64,000 nucleotides of DNA, from NCBI RefSeq assembly GCF_029867415.1, contig NC_081185.1, positions 106,247,055 through 106,311,054 on the forward strand. Direction: 5' to 3'. The translations under genes were made by a program, and so were the position numbers. Numbering within the stretch: position 1 is the stretch's first letter; each line of letters starts with the position of its first letter. The notes beneath the pieces were generated by a model. The model was given only the letters and a program-made list of their open reading frames with translations. It had not been told where the DNA came from and searched no databases. Below are positions 1-10,899 of the stretch, piece after piece. The DNA comes from Vicia villosa (lineage: Eukaryota; Streptophyta; Magnoliopsida; Fabales; Fabaceae).

Positions 1-1450
1 TTCAAAGCCCTGTCCGACTGAAGTGTTGATTCATGGGTCAATTTGTGGGAGAACTTCACTGCTCGTTTCACAGCTTGAAAAAGATAACCTATGACAATAA
101 ATTCCCTCAGCGGGATCACGCAGGGGCAGAAGGAGAGTTTGCGGTCGTACATGGACCATTTCACACATGTGGTTGTAGAACTGGGAGGCTCTAACAAGAG
201 CCCAAGTGCTCAATCTTTAAGAACGGTATTGAAGTAAGATAGCTCCTTCATAGAGAAATTGGGGTGCAGGGAGGTCCATAGTTTGAAAAAAGCTAATGAA
301 TAAAGCACAACTTTTCATTAACCTTGAGGAAAAACTTATCACCTAGGGGGATAGCTATACAACAACAAATGGTTGAGTCGGCCATCTAGGAAAGAATCTA
401 ACTGGAAAAGGGAAAAGTCTAACTGAGGGAACCACTGTCAATATAATAATTATTCTCCCCTTAACATTTCTCGGGAGAAGATATATTAAGACTGTGCAAG
501 CCCAAAATTTTTGGAAGTCCGAGATCAAAAACCCCTTTCTGGTTAGAGAATCCTCCAGGACTAACAATAAGAAGTGTTGCCGCCTTAACAAGAGTAACAA
601 TCACACCATCAATGATTGCATCCAACTAAAAGATGCAATTGAAGGTTTTCTTAAGAGATGTCACATGTATGATTATACCAAAGGCGACAAGAGGTATCAA
701 GAAGAGTTACCAAAGAGCAAGTCTCCATCCAAGGCGACCGATGTTGTTTCTAACGGTGTAGAGGTTAAGAGCAAGGAAAAAAGGGTGAGTAAGGGAAAGC
801 GCCAACATATTGTGGCCATTACTAGAGGTGTGCCTTGGGAAAACTTCCTGTCAAAAGGGACGAGAAAGAGAAAAATTACAGAATTGGAGGTCGTCCATAA
901 GAGAGACAAAAGCACCTCATCCAAGACCCCGGATAAACCAATGCTTAATTTTTGGGATAGCAGGAAAATCCAGGGAGTCCCGAATGATATCTTACCTCTC
1001 GTCATAGCTGCCATAGTCGGCTACTTCAATATATCCCAAATACTAATAGATGGCGGAAGCTCCTACAATACAATGTATTCAGAGTTGTTTGAGAATATGG
1101 ATCTAAAGAAGGGAAATTTGTGGCCATGTGAAGGATCATACTTACAAGTATTCAACGATATAACAACCCAACCTTGGGGGATACATTGAACTAATCATAT
1201 CCCTAGAAAAAGTAAAATACACAAGGATTTTGTACTCATATTTCCTCGTGGTTCCCTGCAAGAGCTTTTATAATTGCATACTCGGAAGTCCTTTTGCGAC
1301 GACTCCAAACACATTGTCATCCCTAGTTCAACTCAAGCTAAAATTCCATATTCTTCATGGAAAGACGATCACAATTAATGCTGACCTCAAAGGATCCAAA
1401 AGGGTCTACTAGGAACTACAACAAGAACAAGGATAGTGCAAGACCATGGA
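1..1450 (+). pseudogene. Degenerate gag-protease of a Tat-type Ty3/gypsy retrotransposon
   Basis: Reading the + strand with frame changes gives a retrotransposon gag followed by an aspartic protease. The gag core (about 1-240) contains a segment reading QKESLRSYMDHFTHVVVEL, typical of the plant Retrotrans_gag domain. The longest open piece (494-1189) starts with a CCHC-like knuckle region (CCRLNKSNNHTINDCIQLK) and ends with a protease-like stretch ILIDGGSSYNTMYSELF. Another piece (1230-1412) continues with FLVVPCKSFYNCILGSPF, the distal protease region of Tat/Athila-type elements. Stop codons and frameshifts interrupt it throughout, and the usual first active-site residue pattern is altered (DGG rather than DTG or DSG, itself common in this lineage). 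Reverse transcriptase, RNase H and integrase are not seen downstream. The element begins outside the window. Confidence 0.75.
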
Positions 1451-2340
1451 AATGAACATAGGTTCCTTCATCGACCATCTAAGGAGCATGAACATTCGAC
1501 CTCCCGCAAGAAGAATAGATCATGTCACATGTGTAAGTAAGATTGGCTAATCCAACAAGATACAAACCAAGGATAATAAGCGGTAGCAGGCCCACCTGAT
1601 TATGCTTACAACCTTATTATGTTGTTTTTTCTTTTATAATTGATTAACTGACCAAAGTGTACTACAATACTTCCATTTTAATGAACAAAATATAAATTCT
1701 GAAATATCTCTATTCTTTGTGATCGTGAAATGTAACAATGAGTATGTGGTACGATCGAAGAGATTGAGTCCCCAACACATATACTCAGGGATGTTGTCAT
1801 AAATTTCATAAGTGTATGATTTAAAAAATTAAAAGTCCATAATGCAAAGCACACATACAAAGAAAATGGAAAAACCACTCAATTGGCTATAACCGACTTG
1901 CCCCTCTTGGTACCTAGACACTCTAGAGGTCATGATGGGTCTTCCACACGTCAACCTCAGACTACGTAATCACTTGGGGGAAAAGGGTATCGACTGTTGG
2001 TCGTGCACGGTCCCAGATACGCCCAATAATCTTCAAGCAAAAACCTCGCAAGTCAACGCAAATTCCTAAGCAATTAACCTAGAATCCAACACATACGCCT
2101 TAATTAGGTAAAAGCGACATCTTAATGTAAAAGTCATATACTTACACTTGCATTGCAGGGTGTTACATTTACAAAAAAAAAGAAGGAAAAGGTCATAGCC
2201 AATTTCGAAGCAAAACAACTTTTCCATCTTTAATTATCTATTCTGGTCGTACTTGCTCCCTCGAAATACTCAAAAGAGAATAAAAATCTTTACTAGTAAA
2301 GGTTTCTCAAAATACTCATAGGCATCCATGATATTGGTAG
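1451..2340. other. Retroelement-derived gap with a polypurine-tract-like site
   Basis: No gene is supported here. A purine run CTTGGGGGAAAAGGG at 1973-1987, followed shortly by TGTTGG, resembles the polypurine tract plus LTR start of Tat/Ogre-type elements. It would suit an internally deleted copy. The remaining sequence shows no coding structure I can recognise. Confidence 0.3.
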
Positions 2341-2348
2341 TGGACAAT

Positions 2349-4870
2349 TCATTTAGTTTTTGTGCCAAGGCGCAAATTTTCAACGTTCTCTTGAAAAACT
2401 GAGACATTTGCCTTTGTAGCATATATAATGGCCCGAGTAAAGGCTATAGATTTATCCTTCTTTACTACTTCCCTCTCCAAAAGTTTTACCTGGAAAACTA
2501 ATGAGTCAGGGAGATCAAAGGTGTCACATATCTTGATAAGAGAAACATAAGCCTTTTGCACTTCTTGTAGGTAGGTGTCTTGCTGAAGTGTCATTTTACG
2601 AACATTTTCCTCCAGTAGTTGTTTATGCTTAAGACGTCAATCAGATAAAAGAACATCCCAACAACTGGACCCACCGATGGCCAAGACAACAAAACATGAG
2701 CAAGTGTAAAACACCAAATTTTGCAAGTCCTCATAGAGATCCCCGTTGGTGAGATTAAGGATGAAGGTGTTTTGCATGTTGGGTGCATTATTGGTAAAAC
2801 ATACCTGGTTGATTGTGTTTACGCAGGTTGCATATATGTGTGGAGCTAATACATGTTTTGTAGTGAATGTCATGATCGATGTCATGACATCCGTGTGTGA
2901 CAGCAGGAGCTGTTATTGTTTATTAATTGTGTTTCCTGATTTATCCTTTTTATCAGTTTAGGAAACTTTTTATTGAGTGCTGCATATTTCGTCCAGAAGA
3001 TCCTACTGACAGCACATTGTGTAACAGACAGTTGGCGTGTGAATTAGGTTAACTTTGTTAACCCTAATGTGTTTCTAAAAAAGCCCAAGGCCCACGACTG
3101 CATATAAAAAGAACTGCAATCCTAATTTGGAACGCAGACAGAAGATTGTGTATTGTGAAGAACGGTTGTTCTGTAACTGTCTCTTGTGATCCACACTATT
3201 ATCTTTGATGATTGCGTTGGAATTAGTTTGTGTTTTAGTTGTGTCACTCTAAGCTTTTAAGCAGGAGTGTGTGTCTCTTGATTGAAGCTTTTAAGAAGAT
3301 CAAGGTGTGTTTTTGAAGTGTGTCTTCTATCTGTAATTGTTTATTGTATATGTGTTATCACTGTTGTGATTGAGGGGGAGTGGAATGGAGATATTCCATA
3401 TCTAGGTAGAACCTAGGTAGAAGGGTCACTGGGTAGTGATTAAGTGATAAGTTGTAAACGAGGGAGTTTAGCTTTGAATTGATACTACTGATAGTGGACT
3501 TCATCCCTGGCTTGGTAGCCCCCAGAGTAGGTTGTTTGAACCGAACTGGGTAAACAATTCTGTGTGTTCTTGACTGTTTTATGCTGTTTATTATTATTGT
3601 CTGTGCTGCGTAATTGTGGATGTCATAACATCCAGTTTGACATCGAGCGTGTGTTACTAGAATTTTCAAAGGAGATAAGTGCAATTCTTCCGAAGTAGAC
3701 GCCCAATTCTATTTTGGAATGCGGGGCTTTGGCCTAGCCAAGAATACCCTCCGAGAGTCACCGGGAACACCAACACTAGAAGCAAGCCCAGAAGTAGACC
3801 CCCCTGAGAGTCCTTCTGAGAGGGCCGATGCAAAATCCTCTTCATTCTAGATGCAAAAGGGGACTTGGCCGACATTGGAGTGTTCCTACAACTAGCAATC
3901 GATGAAACTCGAATTCCCCTCTTCAGTTGGCGGATTATTTACTCATATTTCGGTGAATCTACATACAAAATTTACCAAAATATAAAGGCATTCCAGAAAA
4001 AATGACAACAAAGGATAAAAAACCCGTGGAGCTTACCAATAATGACTTCCCTATCTTTCTTGGTACGAGCACCCATTAGCAGGCAGGTTTCAATAACCCG
4101 CCTCAAGTGTTTCTTTGAGGTCTCATATCGAGGAATTACACCCCAAGCATAACCCAATTCTTTGATGAAAGCGGTTAGCCTTTTCTTCAAAAAAATATCC
4201 TCTTGGGACTTATCACTTTCCTTGTAGACGAATGTCCCATTCTCTGTCAGGAAATGACCTTGGTCTCAATACTTATGAAATAAATCGGTACACCTGTTCT
4301 CTGTCCCGGCTCCTATGGTGCATATTATTGCATGAGCCTATTTATGGAGGGGAGCAGCCAAGAAGAGCTGACTTTTTAAATACTTCACGCTAGCCAAAAA
4401 CACTTCAAAACAACGGGTAGCATGCACGAATTGGATATTGCCCTAGCCTTGTGCACGGTTCGTCGAATTACGATTTATCCTGAAAAAGGTGGAAGAAAAG
4501 GGATAAAAAGGGTTTTCATATTGACAAACACATCATTACTGGAAGACTTTGATGTACAACTAACTCATAGGGTTTTAATGTGAAGGAGCGATCATCAGGT
4601 GGTTTAAAACCTCTATCTCGAAACTGTTGAAGGGAAAGCAGAGACTTGAAATAAAAAAGGTGAACTCTTAGAAAGGAACGGTGCATCTTCCATACTCATT
4701 GCAAATCCTTTTGTCTTCCTTAGGGTCAATACACCTAAATATGTGAAAGGATCCACGTCAAGGAAGACTTTCTCAAGACTACCTTCACAAACAAATGAGG
4801 TCTTTTTTAAAAGGACATGATCTACCCAAGAATTAGAAGCATCCTCTTTTAAATTTTTTACTCATGATAG
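2349..4870 (-). pseudogene. Decayed antisense reading frame of the Tat-type element
   Basis: Read on the - strand and following frame changes, 4870 to 2349 looks protein-like over several hundred codons, interrupted by the copia-like LTR at about 2850-3665. Pieces include EGSLEKVFLDVDPFTYLGVL (near 4750), KKRLTAFIKELGYAWGVIPR (4190 downward), a Ser/Gly linker region (3875-3700) and a charged helix-forming stretch VFQVKLLEREVVKKDKSIA (2594-2349) that could be a coiled coil. I do not recognise a named domain. Tat-lineage elements are known to carry an extra antisense ORF between pol and the 3' LTR. The orientation opposite to the neighbouring gag-protease fits that. The assignment is inference, since the frames are broken. 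Confidence 0.45.
2850..3665 (+). mobile_element. Solo LTR, Ty1/copia type (edges approximate)
   Basis: The block carries near-identical palindromic motifs at its two ends: GATGTCATGACATCC near 2876 and GATGTCATAACATCC near 3619. It has a TATA-like CATATAAAAA at 3101-3110 and a transcript-leader-like region after it. The overall layout resembles LTRs of SIRE/Maximus-type copia elements of legumes as I remember them. No copia coding sequence lies on either side, so a solo LTR is likely. I could not fix the exact termini or a target-site duplication. It interrupts the antisense frame of the surrounding gypsy relic. Confidence 0.55.
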
Positions 4871-4879
4871 GCACCATTT

Positions 4880-5570
4880 CCATTGGCTACATAATATAAT
4901 AGGTTGTGGAAATACATATGACAAAAGAAGCAAAGGCAATGACTCAAGAAACCATAAAATTGAATCCTCAGAGGTCGCGTTACGACTTGCTACAAAGAAA
5001 TATAATAAGCACTACCAATAGTCTAGATTGTGTCAAGAAAATACTCAAGTAATTCAATTTCCAAAGATTATTATGATAGAACCTACAAAAAGACATTTGA
5101 AGCATGGAACACATTTAAGGCGCAAATTTCCAATAACGTCAATGCCACCTATTGGCTTTCCATTCAAGTCGGGTTATAGCCGACACGAAAGGATAGATAC
5201 GTCAAAAGCCCTCGCACTACAAAGTAGAGGCAAGGGCTTAGGGCAACTTTTTTGGATCAGCAAGAAAGCACACCGGCCGCGACTCAGAGAATGCAGTGAT
5301 TCACTAAATCACTTGCAGGGTAGAAATGTTATCGTGTGCTAGGTTACTGGTTATCTGAATCTAGGACATGTCCAACGGCTCCCCGCATCCTACACCTGAT
5401 AATAAGTGGGTTGTTATACAACCATTCCACTATATAAAGGAAAGGCACGCCATTTTCCAAGTGAATTTCAAATTTCATTCACTCATCTTACTCACATAGT
5501 GACTTAAGTGTTGGAGTGCTAACCTTTCAGGTCATCTACTCTCTCACTGCATTGAAAACCCAAGTCCACC
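4880..5570 (+). repeat. 3' part of a Tat-type gypsy LTR with TATA box
   Basis: A TATA box TATATAAAGG lies at 5431-5440. About 65 bases downstream is GACTTAAGTGTTGGAGTGCT (5501-5520) followed by AACCTTTCAGG, a signature commonly seen at the 3' end of Tat/Ogre-group LTRs. The orientation is +, matching the gag-protease at the window start. The left edge is not resolved. It could be the 3' LTR of that element or a 5' LTR whose body was lost. Confidence 0.5.
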
Positions 5571-6549
5571 TTTCCATCTCACAACCTTCAATCTTCCATC
5601 AGTTCCAGTTCCCTTGCAGAAAAATGATTTTACCTATTGCAAGTGAAGTTTATAATGTTAATGTGATTTTATTATCCTCTATATTTTCTACATCTTGATT
5701 TTATTTTAAATAATTTCATAGCAAGTTATCAACGCAAAAATTTATCACACGAGTGACCAAGAAGGAAAAAAAGATGATGGGTGGGGGTTTATAGTACAAT
5801 TTCAAAAAAAAATATAAACCTCAAAATCTCAAAACTAGAAAAATACAATTTTCCATATATCAAACATATTGGAATGTGCTTTTTTCTTTGTTCTTATGGT
5901 AAAATTACATATTTAAGTTTCCTCATGATGGTATTAATACTTTTTTACTTCAAGTTGTGGGATCCTTTCGAGACCATGTTTAAAGTGGAGAAGTGGTTCC
6001 ATTTTCAAGTGGATGTATTCATTGTGACGACGATGAAGGGTATTTTTTCCAAGATTATGTAGATTATGCTTGAGATGCTCAAAACAACATGAAGGTTATC
6101 TCATTTTTGTGCGTTCCTTCATAACTGGTCAAGGCTACAAATAATTTTTTTCTAACGACTTGGTAGCTTTCTTATGACCCATTCCTATCATTTGTTTCAT
6201 GTAGTTTATTTTTACAACTTCTCACTTTAAATTAATACATGTCATGCATAATTCTATTGGATGCAATCTACATTTTCATGACTATGAATTTTGTTAAATA
6301 TGCAAAAAATGGATTTGTTTATCATTGCCCAATCTCATATATGCTTTTTTAATTCAATCATTTTATTCCTAAATATTACATTGATTCCTTCTTGGAGAAT
6401 ACATTCTCATGGTATGTTTAAGGAAATATACTCGTGATAACTAGAACGTATCCATGTGGCTCTTTTCCTTGCATGATTTTACATCCCAAAATTTATTGAC
6501 ACTGGTTTTCTCGTGGGTGGTAAGGATAACTCTACTCTATTAGAGTATC
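5571..6549. other. Non-coding AT-rich spacer
   Basis: No gene or clear repeat is supported. One 93-codon open frame (5781-6062) exists, but it has low-complexity, Ile/Phe/Lys-rich composition and no recognisable domain. It is probably chance in AT-rich DNA. The right edge is the target site (TTTTG, 6550-6554) of the next element. Confidence 0.5.
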
Positions 6550-6554
6550 TTTTG

Positions 6555-7050
6555 TGTTGTGTAATGATATATTTGTAAGGACGGACAAATAGGGCGGCAC
6601 ATGTATTGCTTTCACCAAGCACCTTCCCCATAATGTGTCGCCCGAAGCCTAACCTTCACTTAGTAGAGCGCTCGCTTAAAGGGAAAACGTGGATAATAAT
6701 GTTTACTCAGTCCATAACTGCTGGTATGAAGTCATGCCCACGACTCCCTAAGAAGTAAGTAGTCAGCAGCTCCCCTAGTCAAGGTGGACTGGTTGCCACT
6801 TCTTAGGAGTAACCTAAAAACTGGTCCACGAGTCTCTACGAATACCTCATCCTTAGCATGAGGAAGTACAATCCATAATGTACACGCGAAACACCATGAG
6901 AATACAAAGTTTCTTATCTCACGTGAACTTGCTCTCTCCATAGCCCTAAGACACTACTGAACATGGTTTCTCACCACCGCGAGCAAGCCCTACACCACCA
7001 AAAATTACTAAGGCCTTTGGCCACCCCTACCAGCATATAGGTGCCACACA
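6555..7050 (+). repeat. 5' LTR of the 6.6-10.8 kb gypsy element
   Basis: This copy aligns along its length with 10343-10837, sharing blocks such as GGATAATAATGTTTACTCAG. It ends in CCACACA at 7050. The TATA box seen in the 3' copy (TATAAATA) has become TACGAATA here near 6838, so this LTR promoter is probably damaged. The first 8 bases differ between the two LTR copies, so the left terminus is fixed mainly by the TSD. Confidence 0.8.
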
Positions 7051-7339
7051 TTCTATAATTTTTTACAAGTACAATGGCGCCTACCATGGGGCTCCGGTGA
7101 AACTATATTGGGCCCCACCTTTCATTATCATCACACTTGGATACTCACCTTTACCTCCACTCCAGATCTAATTGTTTCCAATCATGGTTTATATGAGAGC
7201 ACAATCCCCCCCATTGGAAGATACTAGAGGTAACAGTAATCCCAACGCCGTAGAAGAGATGCACGACATTATGGATAAACAGATCCTCCAAAACTAGAGT
7301 CAGTAGGACAACGTCTTCAACATAAAACAATGCCAACAA

Positions 7340-9050
7340 GAGGAAACACTTACAAAGGAGATGGAATTGTTGGACCCTTAGCCACTTTCAGACGAAATAC
7401 GAAAAACACCTGTCCCTGAAGCTTCAGCCTTCCTCGTTGGCAAATTTTGATGAGCGTAGTTATCCATACAAGCATGTTCCATCAATTTGCAGATGCCCAT
7501 CATTGGAGCACATACCCCCTGAAGTGCAAGATGTTGTTTGGCACTTTCAGAGATACAACATTGCGATGCTACATGGGCCTACCCTAAGATTCCATCGCTA
7601 ACTATCAAGGGATAGTAAAGAAACTCGTGCACCATTTCGCATCCATTTAACATACGAAGATGTCCACCACCATCCTATTTAATATTCAACAGGGCTCCTT
7701 AGAGTTTTTGAGGGAATACCTTGTCTATTTTAGTGAAGCCACCATAAGAATCATCCACCCGAACATATAAATGCTCGTAGGGACATTTCATAATAGTCTT
7801 AAAAGAGGGCCTTTCAATAATTCTCTTACCCAAAGGCCAACGTCCTCATTAATAGAGAAGGTGGCAAGGGCATAATGCTATAAAGGGCAAAAGAGTAACG
7901 CCAAAAATAATTCCAGAGACGTAAAGGAATGCGTACATAGCACCTTAGGTTACAACACTCACAAAAAGAGAAACTACACTTCCCCATCAGGAACAAAGAT
8001 ACCTTCAAGCAAGGTGGAAAGTATGTGCAGAGATTTATGCCCCTGAACACTCGTCATAAATAGATCTGGCAGGATGTTCTCTACTTGCATGATATTCTGG
8101 CGCCTCTAGCACCAAAGTCGGAAATTATGAGACCAAACTCAGGCAGATGGTGTAAGCTCTATAAAGCTAAAGGACACCATATCGAATACTGCTACTAGCT
8201 TAAGAAGGAGACTGAGCGGCTGATCTAGGGGGACACCTTAAAAAGTATGTCAAAGGTGATTTCTTCAAAGGGTCGCATTGGTCTAACTCTTGCGCGTAGA
8301 ATGATACAAGAAGTATCATACCTAAAAAGAGAAAGGATCCATCCAATGATGAGGGAGACAAGGCCGTATGCCATATGCTTAATACTATTGCAGAAGGATT
8401 TTCTAGGGGCGGGGAGACTAGCTTCGTCCGGAAAAGACACACCTGCCAGATATTAAATATAGAGGATCTCCCCAAGGGCCGAAGGAAGACGATACCAATA
8501 CGCCAAAGGTTAAGATCACCCTGTAAAGGATGCAACGTATTTCCATCCCCACAACGACGGCCCCGTGGTTATCATCGTGAGGTGCGATGACTGGGAAATT
8601 AGAAGAGCTCTGGTATATAAAGGGAGCTATGTAGAATCTTTAACTAGGATGCATTTGAAAGAATCCTCTTTGACCCATACGACATAAACTCTTTCCTCGC
8701 TATACTTTCTCCACCAAGAGGCATCTCAACATTTTAACCTCCAAGAAATTCGTTAAAAAGAAAGGAAACTCATTGTGAAGTGAGTGATAGTCACCAAGAA
8801 AATTCTCGAGGAAAGAGAACAAACTCTCCTAGAAATCTATTACATTAAAGGAAGAGTCACTCTAAAATGGAGGTTAGGAAGGCCTTACTGTGGTAATAAG
8901 TCCCCCACCTATCTTTCATCCTTTATTGAATTTCTGGTGGCCTTATTAGGGTCCTTAAGGATCCTTCTATTGCCTTTGATTCTTTGGAGAGTGAGCTTCT
9001 CAATCACAATATGTTTCTCCCCCTCGCTTCTCTCAAGCCCTAATTAAATC
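7340..9050 (+). pseudogene. Degenerate gag and partial protease
   Basis: With frame switching, 7560-7850 reads as a Retrotrans_gag core (for example LEFLREYLVYFSEATIRIIH). Next comes a knuckle-like WCKLYKAKGHHIEYCY near 8140-8200, a conserved gag-pro linker with EGFSRGGETSFVRKRHT (8390-8440), and a protease-like segment CDDWEIRRAL (8587-8615). Just after it the expected catalytic D-x-G-S pattern is lost. There are many stops and at least three frameshifts. The pattern matches Tat/Athila-type gypsy elements. Coding similarity fades after about 8900. Confidence 0.7.
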
Positions 9051-9059
9051 CCCAGGGAA

Positions 9060-10342
9060 TAGCGGGGGCATGGCTACTGATCGTTGTTTGACTTGCATCT
9101 GAACCAAACGCCATCTTCTCTCGTTGAGCGAGATTCTAGTCATATCTGTCACAAAGAGACAATGTTAAAACATATAAAACAGTAAAGAAGGGATCAAGTA
9201 ACAAGGTTCTTTTCATACCATAAAACTTATCTAGGTACTTCTCTACCCCGTCATCACCTTCTTGGTACAGGGTAATTAGAGTACGAGAGCTCATAGCTGG
9301 GAGTAACATAAAATCTAGATCAACTCTCGTTCAAGGGTGGAAAATGCACTGGAGTCTATCCCTTTGATGAGTTGAGGATCCGTTGTCCATGGTAGACGAA
9401 AGCGAAAGGCATGTGTCACCTTTATGGTCACCATAGAGGGTCGTCTTGCCCTTTGTCCTGCACCAATATATCTTTCCAATCATCATAACGCTCCACATAT
9501 GGTTCCAATAAAAGTCTACCTGGAAAAGATGGAAAAGTTATGCATCCATAAATGGAGAGAATCTCTACACCATAAAAAAAGGAATATCCAAATAGTAGAT
9601 GTGACACCTAAATTATAATAGATGGTCTCGAAAGCCCTAAGAATGCTGATGTATTGGAAAATCGAATATCCTGATGACCGATGTACCTGTGCGACCATGT
9701 CAGAGCTTAAATATAGAGACACAATGTCTCAAACATGAAAATATTTTACTTTCTTCCTGGCCATCATTTTCTAACAAGATGGTAGAGGAGAAAAATTGCA
9801 GTGCTTGGATCCCTGAGAAAATGATGAACCTTGTAATGTTCCTTCTCCTATTCAAACTTAAAGAAGCACTCCCGCCTCTATGAATTCTCTCAGGCTAAAA
9901 AAATGGAAACTCTAAAAAGGAAGAAAGAGGAAAAGGTTTTCTAGAAAAGTAAGTTAGGGTTGTTTATAGAGAAAAACTAATAAGTCAAACGACATACATG
10001 CCTGATAGCACAATTGTTGTAGGAATCGAAAAAGGGTTTTACACGGTAGAGACATGTGTGAGAAAATAAATTAGACTATATTTCCCTAAGAAGATCATCA
10101 TGAGCAACATTAAATGCCGCACAAGCTTCTTTCCCACTAAAAATCAAATTTTCTTAACTGGCTGATGTTTTGACTTGACTGATGTTTGACATGCCTCGAC
10201 TGACACGTAAGCTATGTAGAAAACACCTAGTAGGGGTGATGACTCACCCCTAACTGAGGGACTCGCCTCTAACTATAGGGTTCAATAGAAATAAATGACG
10301 AGCTTAAAACATTTCTCTTTTTACAAGCCCTCGTGCTTGAGA
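9060..10342 (-). pseudogene. Antisense frame remnant inside the gypsy element
   Basis: The - strand reads as protein-like in pieces. The 9722-9516 part contains GYSIFQYISILRAFETIYY and aromatic-rich continuation, resembling the N-terminal region of transposon-associated antisense ORFs in Tat-type elements. Further pieces lie around 9280-9080. It occupies the place where pol would be in a complete element, between gag-protease and the 3' LTR. I cannot name a domain and the frame is broken. The assignment rests on position, orientation and general similarity to the antisense remnants elsewhere in this window. Confidence 0.35.
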
Positions 10343-10837
10343 GACTCTATAATGATATATTTGTAAGTGCCCACAAATGGGGCGACACATGTCTTGCTTT
10401 CTCCAGGTGCCTGCCCCACAACGCATCATGCAAAGTGTAACCCTCATATAGATAAGGGCTCTCCTAAAGGGAAAATATGGATAATAATGTTTACTCAGTC
10501 CATAATTGTCTATGCATATCCGTGCCTATTACTCCCTAAGAAGTAGGTTGTCAATAAGTCCCCTAGTCAAGGTGGAGAAGTTACCACTTATTAGGAGTTC
10601 TCTAAACCTAGGCCCACGAGTCTCTATAAATACCTCATCCATAGAATGAGGAAGGACAACTCATAATGTACACGTACAACACCCTAAGAATATAGAGATT
10701 CTCACATCATGTGAGCTTGCTCTCTCCATAGCCCAAAAACACCACTGAATAGGTTTTCTAACCCCCATGAGAAAGTCCTAAGCCACCAAAATTACTAATA
10801 CATCTAGCCACCCCTACCAGCATAGGGGTGCCACACA
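10343..10837 (+). repeat. 3' LTR of the 6.6-10.8 kb gypsy element
   Basis: This is the partner of 6555-7050. It keeps a TATA box TATAAATA at 10625-10632 upstream of a CCTCATCC-type leader and ends CCACACA at 10837, directly followed by the TSD TTTTG. A short purine run just before 10343 (CTTGAGAGA) may be the worn polypurine tract. Confidence 0.8.
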
Positions 10838-10899
10838 TTTTGTACTTAATGATAAGTACATGTTGTATATATGACTTTTTCTATCCATAAAGTTATTGA

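Larger units (their letters stand above)
6555..10837 (+). mobile_element. Gag-protease-only Ty3/gypsy element, both LTRs, TSD TTTTG
   Basis: A direct repeat of about 495 bp at both ends (6555-7050, 10343-10837) encloses 3.3 kb. The left LTR begins TGTTGTGTAATG and both LTRs end GTGCCACACA. The 5-bp sequence TTTTG occurs immediately before (6550-6554) and after (10838-10842) the element, the expected gypsy target-site duplication. The interior holds degenerate gag-protease sequence on + and a protein-like antisense frame on -. No reverse transcriptase, RNase H or integrase is visible. A site starting TGGCGCC at about 7074 may be the primer-binding region. The LTRs have visibly diverged and the frames are broken, so the insertion is old. 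Confidence 0.8.

Noticed and set aside
2746..2961. 71-codon + strand frame with hydrophobic residues
   Set aside because: It overlaps the start of the copia-like LTR and the antisense relic, with no domain. It is most likely chance.
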